Below, one piece after another: positions 8,578 to 17,859 of a DNA stretch of 64,000 bases; the stretch's first letter is position 1; each line of letters starts with the position of its first letter. The translations under genes and the position numbers were made by a program. Under the pieces are notes generated by a model, which saw nothing but the letters and a program-made list of their open reading frames with translations, was not told the origin of the DNA and searched no databases. This DNA is from Colwellia sp. (GTDB lineage: Bacteria; Pseudomonadota; Gammaproteobacteria; Enterobacterales; Alteromonadaceae), in assembly GCA_013215465.1 (NCBI GenBank), contig JABSOW010000004.1:186001-250000 (forward strand), read 5' to 3'.

Positions 8578-9965
8578 AATTGTTCTTCCTTCAAACTCAT
8601 CGGCGTTGCATTGTTTGCCAGTGATGTGTTTTTGTCATTTTCATCTAGGTTTTTTTGAGCAAAATGAGGCAACATTAACGGGTGACTATCTTTAACGCCC
8701 GGTGGTTTAAGCACGGGGAATTGCCTTTGCACCCAACGTAAAATTAAAATGGCTGGACTGTCCATGATCATCTTCATTTCGGGGTACTGCCAAACCAGTT
8801 TATCAATGCCATCATTGGGTTCAAAAATAGTATCGCCAACACCATTATTGTCCATATCCCAACCTAAATAATTACTCCAATAATTACCACGACCGTCTTT
8901 GCTCCATTCTTGTTTTTTATTGGAAACGTATTTCACTTGCGTTGGATTATTAATAAAACTATTGCCATATATTTTGATATTTTCTGAGCCGGCAGTGAGG
9001 TGAATGCCTATTTCTGCGGTATCAATGATATTGCCTGTGAGGGTGTTGTAACCCGAGTTATAAACAAACAAACCTTTACCATCGCGGCCTAATACCTTGT
9101 TTTCGGGTTTGGTCCAAACGTTTTTAATATGATTATTAGTAAAAGTAGATTGAGTAATAAAGTTAAGCAGAAAGCCGTAATCTTCACTGTCGGTAGTTTT
9201 ATTGCCAGTAATGGTTAAACGCCGTGAACTCATTAGCGCATAACCGGCACGGATGTTATAAGCAGTATTGTCTTTGACGGTATTATCGTAAGAATACATA
9301 TAATGAATACCGTAGCGTAAATGGTGCATGGTATTTTTTTCAATGAGATTGTTTTGACTGGAAATAACATAAACACCGTCACGTGTTTCACTGACTTCAT
9401 TATTAAAAATATGACTATGAGTGACATTGGCCACTTGAATGCCATTGCCTCTATCGGATGAGCGTATGTTTAAGTTGCCTTTAACACGATTATTCAGCAC
9501 CTTGGCATCAGTAACATGATTAAGCCAGATGCCAAAACCATCACCAATTAAAGTATTATTTTTAATCACTAAGCCCGTTGCTTTTTGATTGTTGACCTTA
9601 TCATGAGAATAGATGCCAGAGGTTTGCTCGGTAAGATCATCACCCCAGTTAATAATATTGAGGTTTTCTATAGTGATTTTTGAATTTTTTAACCGTAAAG
9701 CATGACCTTTACCTTGAGCGTTAATAATGGCTTCGCCTTTACCTGCCTTTAAAGTAGCACCGCGTAATGTTACTTGTTTAGAGATAATGAAGTTACCGAA
9801 ATAACTGCCGGGGCCTAAAGTAATTACATCACCGTCTTGGCTATTATCGAGTACTTTCTGTAAATCATCATTGGGCGATAATTGAATTTCTTGCGCGTTT
9901 ATTTGTTGGCCATAAAAGCTGGCGAAAAAAAATAATAGGAAAAGTATTTTTTTGAAGACTAACAA
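8574..9965 (-). CDS. nosD: NosD periplasmic copper-maturation protein
   Basis: Parallel beta-helix protein with many CASH/NosD repeats (NNxIxxNxxxxxxGIxL pattern, about residues 60-380 of the mature part). It is exported to the periplasm, where it works with NosF and NosY in NosZ copper-centre assembly. The ORF track starts at an ATG at 10007. The TTG at 9965 is preferred: it gives a compact signal peptide (LVFKKILFLLFFFASFYG), has AGAAG seven bases upstream, and leaves room for an FNR-type promoter whose -10 would overlap the 10007 start. The start remains unproven; the product is clear. Confidence 0.9.
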   Translation of the reverse strand: MLVFKKILFLLFFFASFYGQQINAQEIQLSPNDDLQKVLDNSQDGDVITLGPGSYFGNFIISKQVTLRGATLKAGKGEAIINAQGKGHALRLKNSKITIENLNIINWGDDLTEQTSGIYSHDKVNNQKATGLVIKNNTLIGDGFGIWLNHVTDAKVLNNRVKGNLNIRSSDRGNGIQVANVTHSHIFNNEVSETRDGVYVISSQNNLIEKNTMHHLRYGIHYMYSYDNTVKDNTAYNIRAGYALMSSRRLTITGNKTTDSEDYGFLLNFITQSTFTNNHIKNVWTKPENKVLGRDGKGLFVYNSGYNTLTGNIIDTAEIGIHLTAGSENIKIYGNSFINNPTQVKYVSNKKQEWSKDGRGNYWSNYLGWDMDNNGVGDTIFEPNDGIDKLVWQYPEMKMIMDSPAILILRWVQRQFPVLKPPGVKDSHPLMLPHFAQKNLDENDKNTSLANNATPMSLKEEQL

Positions 9966-9997
9966 AACAATTCTTCTTGAAAAGGGTAACTGCAGGC

Positions 9998-10038
9998 AGC
10001 ATAGCATTTTTACTGTTATGGCTATTGATCTCGATTAA
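9998..10038 (-). promoter_or_regulatory. FNR/DNR-type promoter before nosD
   Basis: On the minus strand the box reads TTAAT-CGAG-ATCAA (10038-10025), one mismatch from TTGAT-N4-ATCAA. After exactly 21 bases comes TATGCT (10003-9998), a 4/6 match to TATAAT. This is class II FNR spacing, and the same spacing is found before nosR. The expected transcript would begin near 9990, inside the ORF-track start of nosD, which supports the later TTG start. Confidence 0.5.
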
Positions 10039-10263
10039 ATAAGTTGCATTTAAGGTCTGGATTGAGTAATAAAAATGATAAATTACTTGTAATGTCGTGG
10101 TTTGGTTTATTTTTTTCTTTATACCACGATATATCGCTTATTTTCAGGCTTAAAATTGTAATTATTAAACTGCAATTAGAAGCAAGGCACGCACTTTTGC
10201 TTATATCAGCCTGTTGATTTAGTACGACTGCATGACCGAACCAGTTTTACTGAGTTTCAGATA

Positions 10264-10294
10264 CAAAAAAGCCCGCTATAAAATAACGGGCTTT
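10264..10294 (-). terminator. Rho-independent terminator after nosZ
   Basis: AAAGCCCG (10268-10275) pairs with CGGGCTTT (10287-10294). Read on the minus strand the stem is followed by TTTTTT. It lies downstream of the nosZ tail remnant and would separate the nosRZ transcript from nosDFYL, in agreement with a separate nosD promoter. Confidence 0.85.
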
Positions 10295-10328
10295 GAATAT
10301 ACTTAGTTTACTGTTGTTATATTAAAGT

Positions 10329-10367
10329 CTACGCTTCTACTAACATACGATCACGCATTTCCACGCG
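10329..10367 (-). pseudogene. Remnant second copy of a nosZ 3' end
   Basis: On the minus strand this reads (R)VEMRDRMLVEA-stop, matching the true NosZ C-terminus [12 protein letters not shown]-stop at 10384-10423. Eleven to twelve codons are preserved including the stop position. Most nucleotide differences are synonymous (for example LVEA is tta gta gaa gcg here and ttg gtt gaa gct in nosZ). It starts within about 16 bases of the intact nosZ stop, in the same orientation, and directly precedes the terminator. Confidence 0.7.
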
Positions 10368-10383
10368 GTCTGTTTACTTGGTC

Positions 10384-12282
10384 TTAAGCTTCAACCAACA
10401 TTCTTCCACGCATTTCCATGTGTAATGCGTGACAGAACCAGTTACAGTAATACCATTGTACGCCTGGTTTATTCGCCGTAAAAGTTATAGAGGCAGTTTG
10501 TTGCGGACTAATTTCCATTTGCACACCATGGTTAGTCATACAGAAACCATGAGTTACATCTTCAACTATATCAAGGTTAGTAATAACGACAGTAACTTCG
10601 TCACCTAATTTAACTTTAAATTCAGTTAAGCCGTAGGTTGGTGCTACTGACGTCATGTAAACGGTAACTTTGTTTTTGCCCTTACGAATAACTTTATTGT
10701 CACTCATTAAGTCAATGCCATCTGCTTTAGCCCTTGCTACAGTAGAGGCAAACATAGGGTCATCACGTTCCCAAACCTTTTTAGTTTTGATTTTACTGCG
10801 ATGTACCATAATACAATCATGTGGTTCAGCGAAAGTAGGACCGTCATGTACAAGTTTCATTTCATCACCAGAAATATCAAACAATTGATCGTTTTCTGGT
10901 TTAAGTGGTCCAGTAGGTAAGAATCTATCTTTAGAGAACTTACATAATACCACTAACCATTTGCCATCAGCATCACGTGATTCACCTTGTGAGGTATGGT
11001 TATGTCCTGGTTGATAATGCACATCGATTTTTTGGCGAAGGTAATTAACTTTCTCACCGTTATGGGCTTTAATCGCATCTTCAACGTTCCACTTTGCCAC
11101 TTGGCTATCAAGAAATAACGTTGTATATGCGTTACCGCGGCCATCAAAAGCGGTATGTAATGGTCCTAAACCTAACTCTGGTTCAGCAATTACAACATCA
11201 CGTGGCTTGATTTTATCGTTAAATAAATCAGGTAATTTTTTAATAGAAATAATTGATACAGTTGGTGATAATTTACCATTCACCATAAAATACTTACCAT
11301 CTGGTGAGGCATTTATACCGTGTGGTGATTTTGGAATAGGAATATAACGCGTTAATTCAGAGCCTTTACGGCCATCTAAAACTGGCACATTGTTACCATT
11401 ATACGTTTTAAATTTACCGGCTTTAACCGCTGCTTCACAACGAGCAAGGCTGAAAACAACGACATGATCACGTTCTGCAGAAATCATCTCACCTAAATTC
11501 ATACCCATTTCTGAGTTATATGAAGTAGAAGCAAAATATTTTCCATCAAAATCAGCGTCGGTATTATCTAAGTTACCATCAACCATAACTTGGAAAGCCA
11601 TTTCCATGGTTTCAGCGTTAATGACGTTAAAGAGTGAACGGTAAGTACTAACATCTTCCATGCCAGATTTACCATCATTATTCATCGGGATTTCAAATTC
11701 ACCGTTACAAATAATGTACTTAGTGTAAGGTACTTTTTGTACGCGTAAGCCATGAACTGCTTGGATGTTAGGTACATGTAAAATTTTATCGGTTTTCATT
11801 ACATCACAACGGATACGGGCAACACGGGTATTGGCTTTATCGTTGATAAAAACATATTTACCATTGTAATGGCCATCAGTCATAGACATGTGTGGATGAT
11901 GACAATCACCGGTAACATAATCGCTATTTAAGATTTCTTTTGATTCATTGGTTAAACCGTAACCGGTAGCGTTATCAAGGTTAAATACAGGGATGCGCAT
12001 TAATTCACGCATTGAAGGAACACCCATAATACGGATTTCGCCTGAGTGACCACCAGACCAGAAACCGTAGTATTCATCTAATTCGCCAGGAGCTACATGC
12101 GGTGAATTAGCCGTTTTACTCGATTTTGCTTGTGCCATTGAGGTGAACATAGCAGCACTCATTGGTGCCGCTATAGCGCCTGCGCCGATTAGTGCAGTTT
12201 TACCGAAAAACTTACGGCGACTTTCATCTTCCAATTTCACGTCATTGGAGTCATTAATTACAGTTAATTCTTCTTTACTCAT
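10384..12282 (-). CDS. nosZ: Nitrous oxide reductase NosZ (Tat-exported)
   Basis: 632 residues. It catalyses N2O + 2e- + 2H+ to N2 + H2O in the periplasm. The N-terminus carries a twin-arginine signal ([15 protein letters not shown], about 21-35), as in clade I NosZ. A seven-bladed propeller holds the CuZ histidines ([12 protein letters not shown] and later HTAF and EPHD motifs). The C-terminal cupredoxin domain has the CuA ligands in [16 protein letters not shown] precedes the ATG. It follows nosR by 73 bp and ends just before a duplicated fragment of its own tail. Confidence 0.97.
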   Translation of the reverse strand: MSKEELTVINDSNDVKLEDESRRKFFGKTALIGAGAIAAPMSAAMFTSMAQAKSSKTANSPHVAPGELDEYYGFWSGGHSGEIRIMGVPSMRELMRIPVFNLDNATGYGLTNESKEILNSDYVTGDCHHPHMSMTDGHYNGKYVFINDKANTRVARIRCDVMKTDKILHVPNIQAVHGLRVQKVPYTKYIICNGEFEIPMNNDGKSGMEDVSTYRSLFNVINAETMEMAFQVMVDGNLDNTDADFDGKYFASTSYNSEMGMNLGEMISAERDHVVVFSLARCEAAVKAGKFKTYNGNNVPVLDGRKGSELTRYIPIPKSPHGINASPDGKYFMVNGKLSPTVSIISIKKLPDLFNDKIKPRDVVIAEPELGLGPLHTAFDGRGNAYTTLFLDSQVAKWNVEDAIKAHNGEKVNYLRQKIDVHYQPGHNHTSQGESRDADGKWLVVLCKFSKDRFLPTGPLKPENDQLFDISGDEMKLVHDGPTFAEPHDCIMVHRSKIKTKKVWERDDPMFASTVARAKADGIDLMSDNKVIRKGKNKVTVYMTSVAPTYGLTEFKVKLGDEVTVVITNLDIVEDVTHGFCMTNHGVQMEISPQQTASITFTANKPGVQWYYCNWFCHALHMEMRGRMLVEA

Positions 12283-12355
12283 TGGTTTTCTCCACTTTTA
12301 ATAAACTTTTAAATTAGTTAAATATTTTATTTAGCTCACTTGATTAAGTAATCAA

Positions 12356-14536
12356 TTAAGCTACTTCGGTTATTTCAATTGCTGTTTCTTTATTGTCTTT
12401 AGAGAAACGTGCTTTTTTACGCGCTAACTTTTTCAATGGCGGACATTTTTCTTCATTAAAATAGGTTACTTGGCAATCAAGACAGTAATGGCATTCCCGC
12501 ATATTGATTTCACCATCAGGGTTGATTGCTTGAATTTCACATTCTTTGGCACAGGTTTTACATGGCTGACCACATTCTGGACGACGTCTTAACCAGCTGA
12601 ATAAACGAATGCTGTTACTGGTAGATAACGCCGCCCCAAGCGGGCATAAATAACGACAGAAGAACTTGCGATTAAAAATATTAATAATCAGTAAAGCGCT
12701 GGCATACAGTATAAATGGCCATTCACGATCAAATTTTAATAAGAAAGTGGTCTTAAAAGGCTCTATTTCAGCAAACTGTTCAGCTAGTGATAGCGACTCC
12801 ATCGACAAAGCAAATAGCGCCAATAAAATAAGGTATTTAATTGCCCATAAACGTTCATGCACAGCCCAAGGAAATTCAAACTGCGGTATTTTTATGTAAC
12901 GCGCAAATATATTCATCAGCTCTTGCAGCGCGCCAAAGGGACATAACCAACCACAATAAACCGCACGACCCCATAAAAGCATGGTGACGGCTGCTGCGCC
13001 CCATAAAATAAAAATCACCGGGTCAAGTAAGAATAAGTCCCAAGAAAAATCAGACATCAGGGCTTGCAAGAAAGTAAATACATTAACGATAGATAACTGT
13101 CCGCCCCATGACCAACCAATAAAGACCACAGTAATAATTAAAAACAAGTGTCTGAAATTGTGCATAAAGGTTGGGTGACGTACTAGAATATCCTGGAAAA
13201 ACAAGCTCATTACGACAATGACCAGTAAAATAATGAGGATAATTACTTCCGCTTCTTTCTCTTGCCATACTTGTTGCACTAAGGTTTGCTCAGGCTCAGG
13301 CAGGATCAGGGCGGGTCTATCAAGGTACTTATCTAAGGTGTGATATTCCGCTTTGAAGCTGGTGAAGATACTATCTAAGGGGCCAGTTTGACGGCGAACC
13401 AGTAATTCTAACTGCCAATCAGATGCTGGGTTAAATTCATGGTGTTCACGTACGATAAATAATGACATTTCTTTAAAGTGCGGTGCACCTTCTACATAAA
13501 TATCAGTGACGCGAATATGATCTAAATCTCGAAAAGCAAAGGCTTCATTATTTTGCAAAATTTGAATGCGGTCGAAAATACCACCGCGTACATAGCCAGA
13601 GCCTTTAAAAGAATAACCATTACCTAACATGATAATGGCATGTTCATTTTCTTTTAAGCTGCTGATTAACCATTGGTATTCACTATCACCTAATAAATTT
13701 CGACCTACGGTGGGAATATCTGCTTGGGCAAAATACACTTCAGCAAACAACTCTTTTTTTTGTTCTGCGCTTGCTTTATCAATATGTTCGGCTTCGGTGC
13801 CAACAAAAGCCTCATCAATGATTTTTTTGTTTAAATATAACTTACGAATTGAGCCGTCACCGGTGAGGGTGGTCCAATTAGCTTGGTCAAATACCTCGGG
13901 GTAGATAGTGCCCATAGGCTGGATAGCTTCTTGGCTGGCACTGATAATACCGAGTGCGCGAGCGACTATGGTGGCCGATTTAACAATGCCAACATTCATC
14001 ACCATAACGGTTACCGTCGCGCCGGAAAGACCATCGATATGAATAACGCCTTCGCTTTTGTTTCCGCCCACTTTTAGGCGGTCGCGGACATTTAAACCGT
14101 CATATTGATCGGTAAAAGCGTGTAATTTACTTTCTGGAATACCGGCAAGAATGATGGGTTCATGGTGCTCTAATACTTTAGCGCCGAGATAAATGCCGTT
14201 AGGGTCTATGGCCACTAACATATTTACTGGTTCGCCCGAGTAGGCAGGGATTCGAGCTAAATCATTAGTTTCAAAGGCGTAGCCTACAACTACATCGTCT
14301 TTACCCTCTTTTTCACCATAAATAGTCCACATTAATGGTGCATCTTCTTTGGCTGCCACCTTTTCAGAAATACGCGTTTGGTTTACAAAGATCTCTTTGA
14401 TAAGTGGCATAGGATCTTTAGGAGGGCTAACAAAAAGTGCTTGTGCCGGTAAGATCACACCCAAACACAACACTAGAGCGTAAACTAATGTTTTAAGTAA
14501 GGACTTAGTCACTGTATTTAACAAAGTAAAAAACAT
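12356..14536 (-). CDS. nosR: NosR membrane flavo-iron-sulfur regulator/electron donor
   Basis: About 726 residues. A signal or first helix (10-33) is followed by a periplasmic FMN-binding domain (about 90-200, with the DGLSGATVTVMVM covalent-flavin type motif), then transmembrane helices from about 420 onward. Two cytoplasm-facing CxxxCP motifs are present (CGWLCPFGALQE and CRYLCPLGAALS), and C-terminal ferredoxin-like clusters (CGQPCKTCAKEC, CHYCLDCQ). NosR is required for nosZ expression and passes electrons to NosZ. The start is set at the ATG one codon after the track's TTG. An FNR-type box lies about 110 bp upstream. Confidence 0.95.
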   Translation of the reverse strand: MFFTLLNTVTKSLLKTLVYALVLCLGVILPAQALFVSPPKDPMPLIKEIFVNQTRISEKVAAKEDAPLMWTIYGEKEGKDDVVVGYAFETNDLARIPAYSGEPVNMLVAIDPNGIYLGAKVLEHHEPIILAGIPESKLHAFTDQYDGLNVRDRLKVGGNKSEGVIHIDGLSGATVTVMVMNVGIVKSATIVARALGIISASQEAIQPMGTIYPEVFDQANWTTLTGDGSIRKLYLNKKIIDEAFVGTEAEHIDKASAEQKKELFAEVYFAQADIPTVGRNLLGDSEYQWLISSLKENEHAIIMLGNGYSFKGSGYVRGGIFDRIQILQNNEAFAFRDLDHIRVTDIYVEGAPHFKEMSLFIVREHHEFNPASDWQLELLVRRQTGPLDSIFTSFKAEYHTLDKYLDRPALILPEPEQTLVQQVWQEKEAEVIILIILLVIVVMSLFFQDILVRHPTFMHNFRHLFLIITVVFIGWSWGGQLSIVNVFTFLQALMSDFSWDLFLLDPVIFILWGAAAVTMLLWGRAVYCGWLCPFGALQELMNIFARYIKIPQFEFPWAVHERLWAIKYLILLALFALSMESLSLAEQFAEIEPFKTTFLLKFDREWPFILYASALLIINIFNRKFFCRYLCPLGAALSTSNSIRLFSWLRRRPECGQPCKTCAKECEIQAINPDGEINMRECHYCLDCQVTYFNEEKCPPLKKLARKKARFSKDNKETAIEITEVA

Positions 14537-14612
14537 CAATTAATCAACTTCTATTATTTTTAATATAAATAAGGAAATTGCAGAGCATAAAAAAGCAGCA
14601 ACTGCGACAATA

Positions 14613-14659
14613 TGACACAGTCTACGCTTTCAAATTTTTATCGTTATGATGTAGATCAA
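14613..14659 (-). promoter_or_regulatory. FNR/DNR-type promoter before nosR
   Basis: The plus strand reads ATGAT-GTAG-ATCAA (14646-14659), so the minus strand reads TTGAT-CTAC-ATCAT, one mismatch from the FNR/DNR consensus. After 21 bases on the minus strand is TAGACT (14624-14619), a 4/6 match to a -10 box. This is class II spacing, giving a predicted start near 14613 and a leader of about 75 bases to nosR. Confidence 0.6.
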
Positions 14660-14910
14660 AAAACCATAGCGAAATATGATTTTAAAAAGTTGAATAAGAA
14701 CAAAGTGATATAACCTTAATTAGAATAAGGTTATTAAGAGGAAAGTCATTTAAAACAAAAAGAACTTTTTTACCACCGATTTTCACAGATTAGAAAAAAG
14801 AGAGAAGAGAAGAAAAATAAAACAAGTAACAAGTAACAAGTAACAAGTAACAAGTAACAAGCGCTCATTTTCAATTCTAATTATTAACTTTTTTAAACGT
14901 TTTTATCGAT
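14660..14910. other. Gene-free stretch between nosR promoter and tyrS terminator
   Basis: No credible ORF was found. It contains a purine-rich run (AAAAAAGAGAGAAGAGAAG), a segment CACCGATTTTCACAGATT, and the AACAAGT tandem repeat listed separately. Nothing else could be identified. Confidence 0.5.
14821..14861. repeat. AACAAGT heptamer tandem repeat (5.9 copies)
   Basis: Five perfect copies of AACAAGT are followed by AACAAG. The array lies outside any gene, between the nosR promoter and tyrS. A 7-bp unit is prone to slippage, so copy number may vary among strains. Confidence 0.9.
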
Positions 14911-14945
14911 AACGTCAGTATTCATTATTAATAATGACGTTACTT
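14905..14945 (-). terminator. Possible terminator hairpin after tyrS
   Basis: TAACGTCA (14911-14918) pairs with TGACGTTA (14936-14943), enclosing a second palindrome, TCATTATTAATAATGA. It sits about 30 bases after the tyrS stop. There is no long T run directly after the stem, so termination is plausible but not certain. Confidence 0.45.
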
Positions 14946-14974
14946 TCAATTTAAAGAAAACAAGATAAAATCAT

Positions 14975-16174
14975 TTAGTTAACAATCACCCGAGCAAATT
15001 TTCGTTTACCCACTTGGTATACTGCTTTGCTACCACTAGTGATAGTCAACCCTTTATCGGTTATTTTTTCACCATCAATTTTGGCTGCGCCTTGTTTAAT
15101 CATACGGTATGCATCTGAAGTACTACTAACTAAGCCCACTTCTTTTAATAAGTTAGCAATGGCGATTTCACCTGCTTCAGGGCTAAGCTCAAACTCTGGC
15201 ATTTCGTCAGGCATAGCACCTTTTTGAAAGCGATTGATAAATTCATCATGTGCAGCTTGTGCAGCAGCTTCATCATGAAAACGGGCAATCAGCTCTTTGG
15301 CTAAATCTATTTTAACATCACGAGGGTTTTTACCATTGTCAATATCTGTTTTATAACCCGCTATTACTTCAAGTGACTTAAAGCTAAGTAGCTCATAATA
15401 ACGCCACATTAGCACATCAGAAATAGACATTATTTTACCAAACATATCACTCGGACTATCAGTAATACCAATGTAATTACCTAATGATTTAGACATTTTT
15501 TGCACGCCATCTAATCCCTCAAGTAAAGGTGTCATAATCACTGTTTGTGGACGTTGGCCTTCAGATTTTTGTAACTCACGTCCCATCAATAGATTGAACT
15601 TTTGATCGGTACCACCTAGCTCTACATCAGCTTCAAGGGCTACAGAATCCCAACCTTGCACTAGCGGATACATAAATTCATGTATCGCAATAGCTTGACC
15701 ATTAGCGTAACGTTTCTTAAAGTCATCACGCTCCATCATTCTGGCAACAGTTTGACGCGACGCCAGTTTCAACATACCTGCCGCCCCTAACTTATCCATC
15801 CAAGTAGAGTTAAAAGCGACGGTCGTTTTTGCCGGATCTAATATTTTAAATACTTGCTCTTTATACGTTTCGGCATTAGCTAACACATCTTCTCTGGTTA
15901 AAGGCTTACGGGTAACATTTTTACCGGTTGGATCACCAATCATGCCGGTAAAATCACCAATTAAGAAAATAACTTCATGACCAAGCTGCTGAAATTGACG
16001 TAACTTATTAATCAATACTGTATGGCCAAGATGTAAATCTGGGGCGGTAGGATCAAAACCAGCCTTAATTTTTAATGGTTTACCTGTTTTTAGCTTTTCT
16101 AATAACTCATTTTCTACTAAGATTTCTTCCGTGCCACGTTTTAGTTCTGCAAACGCTTGACTAACATCAGTCAT
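14975..16174 (-). CDS. tyrS: Tyrosyl-tRNA synthetase
   Basis: 399 residues, class I aminoacyl-tRNA synthetase charging tRNA-Tyr. The HIGH signature is HLGH (about residues 48-51, in [14 protein letters not shown]), KMSKS occurs at about 233-237, and a C-terminal S4 RNA-binding domain covers about 340-399. The length and the [10 protein letters not shown] context fit the TyrZ-like bacterial subtype. It is divergent from the mepM-anmK pair, a gene neighbourhood common in gammaproteobacteria. Confidence 0.96.
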   Translation of the reverse strand: MTDVSQAFAELKRGTEEILVENELLEKLKTGKPLKIKAGFDPTAPDLHLGHTVLINKLRQFQQLGHEVIFLIGDFTGMIGDPTGKNVTRKPLTREDVLANAETYKEQVFKILDPAKTTVAFNSTWMDKLGAAGMLKLASRQTVARMMERDDFKKRYANGQAIAIHEFMYPLVQGWDSVALEADVELGGTDQKFNLLMGRELQKSEGQRPQTVIMTPLLEGLDGVQKMSKSLGNYIGITDSPSDMFGKIMSISDVLMWRYYELLSFKSLEVIAGYKTDIDNGKNPRDVKIDLAKELIARFHDEAAAQAAHDEFINRFQKGAMPDEMPEFELSPEAGEIAIANLLKEVGLVSSTSDAYRMIKQGAAKIDGEKITDKGLTITSGSKAVYQVGKRKFARVIVN

Positions 16175-16299
16175 TACTCGACTCCGAGATTAAGGATATA
16201 AAATAATTCAATGGCCGAATTCTACTCACTTTATCTACTACATAACAGGAGAAAAGCAATTGTGAGCTTATTTTTTTAAAACTTTTATAAAAAATTTGG

Positions 16300-16305
16300 T
16301 ATAGT
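16300..16305 (+). promoter_or_regulatory. Candidate -10 box for mepM-anmK
   Basis: TATAGT followed by GCT lies about 50 bases before the first possible mepM start. The upstream spacer is A/T-rich with no clear TTGACA, so this is a weak promoter call. Confidence 0.3.
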
Positions 16306-16353
16306 GCTAAGTAGTAAACGACAGTTATCGTATTTCAGCTAACACTTACCTAC

Positions 16354-17859
16354 TTGCATTCAAGAACAAATATATCAGTGAATAAACAACAAATAATACA
16401 GCGCCAATTGAAAAGCCTTCAGAGCATATTGCTAAGTTTGTGCGAAATGTTTCTGCGCCTTCCCAAAAAACATCGCTTATTCATTGTATTCATCGGTGGT
16501 TTTTTAATGCTCTTGATGATGTTACCAACCAAGCAAGAACTAACCACGCAAGATGCTAGCAGTCGGGGTTTCGAATTAGGCAAACGCTACCAAGTTGCTA
16601 TGCCTCAAAACAGCAGTGATGCAAGCACTGATAACCTAATAAAAATTCCATCTATTAAAGAGACTATTTCAGGGAGTATTACACCAGATGAGCCAACTCC
16701 TAGCGCTATAGTAAGTACGGTTAACTCACAACAACAAAATAATATATCTTGGCGAACGGCAAAAGTACGTAGTGGCGATTCGTTAGCAAGAATATTCAAA
16801 CGCTTAGGTTTTACTGCCCAAGAAACTTACTCGGTAAGTACGGCACAAGGTAAAGACAGTAAATTACTAAGAAAAATAAATGTTGGCGATATTTTACGCA
16901 TAGCGAGCAATGACGAACACCAAGTAACTGCCCTAGAATACCCATTATCAAAAACCGATACTTTATATATCAACCTTGTTGGTGATACCTTTCAATCACA
17001 TAAAGAATCTAAAACAGTCGAAATTCGTCAAGCTTTCGCACACGGTACTATCAGTTCAAGTTTTTGGAATGCTGGTACTACTGCGGGTTTAACTGATGCG
17101 CAAATCATTAACTTTGCCAATATTTTTGGTTGGGATATTGATTTTGCTTTAGATCTCCGCACTGGTGATAGCTTTCATATGATTTTTGAGAAAAAATATG
17201 TTGAAGGTGAATATATAGGTACCGGCAATATTCTCGCCGCAGAATTTATTAATCAAGACCAGCCTTTTCAAGCGGTGCGCTTTACTGATGATGAATACTA
17301 CACTCCTGATGGTAAAAGCATGCGCAAAGCTTTTTTGCGTGCCCCCGTTAATTTTAAATACATTAGCTCAAGCTTTAAACGTAAACGTTTTCATCCGGTA
17401 CAAAAGCGCTGGAAGGCACATAGAGGAGTTGATTATGCGGCTAAAACAGGTACGCCAGTAGTTGCCGCAGGCAATGGCAAAGTTATTCGTGCTACTTATG
17501 ATAAATATAATGGCCATCATGTCTTTCTTCAGCATGGCAATGGTATAGAAACAAAGTATATTCACTTCTCCAAACGTGCAGTTAAAAAAGGTCAACGTGT
17601 TAAGCAAGGACAAGTGATAGGTTATGTCGGCGCTACTGGTTTAGCGGCAGGTCCGCACTTACATTATGAGTTTTTACTAAATGGCGTGCATCGTAACCCA
17701 AGAACGGTGAAACTTCCTGATGCTAAACCTATAGCAAAAAAATATAAAGCTGAATTTATAGCACTCGCTAAAAAGCGCATACAAGCGTTAGCGGGTTCTA
17801 AAAGTGCCATGCTATCGCTGACAACTGCAGAAATAAACACACAAGCCAGTGATGATTAA
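16354..17859 (+). CDS. mepM: M23 family murein DD-endopeptidase, MepM type
   Basis: About 501 residues. A short cytoplasmic part and one transmembrane helix (about 45-60) are followed by an OapA/LysM-like region (about 130-180), a linker domain, and a C-terminal peptidase_M23 domain (about 355-455). The zinc ligands are visible in HRGVDYAA (HxxxD) and HLHYEF (HxH). It cleaves peptide cross-links in peptidoglycan so that new strands can be inserted. The start is uncertain: the track uses TTG at 16354, with GTG at 16378 as the alternative, and neither has a strong ribosome site. It overlaps anmK by 11 bases. Confidence 0.9.
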   Translation: MHSRTNISVNKQQIIQRQLKSLQSILLSLCEMFLRLPKKHRLFIVFIGGFLMLLMMLPTKQELTTQDASSRGFELGKRYQVAMPQNSSDASTDNLIKIPSIKETISGSITPDEPTPSAIVSTVNSQQQNNISWRTAKVRSGDSLARIFKRLGFTAQETYSVSTAQGKDSKLLRKINVGDILRIASNDEHQVTALEYPLSKTDTLYINLVGDTFQSHKESKTVEIRQAFAHGTISSSFWNAGTTAGLTDAQIINFANIFGWDIDFALDLRTGDSFHMIFEKKYVEGEYIGTGNILAAEFINQDQPFQAVRFTDDEYYTPDGKSMRKAFLRAPVNFKYISSSFKRKRFHPVQKRWKAHRGVDYAAKTGTPVVAAGNGKVIRATYDKYNGHHVFLQHGNGIETKYIHFSKRAVKKGQRVKQGQVIGYVGATGLAAGPHLHYEFLLNGVHRNPRTVKLPDAKPIAKKYKAEFIALAKKRIQALAGSKSAMLSLTTAEINTQASDD

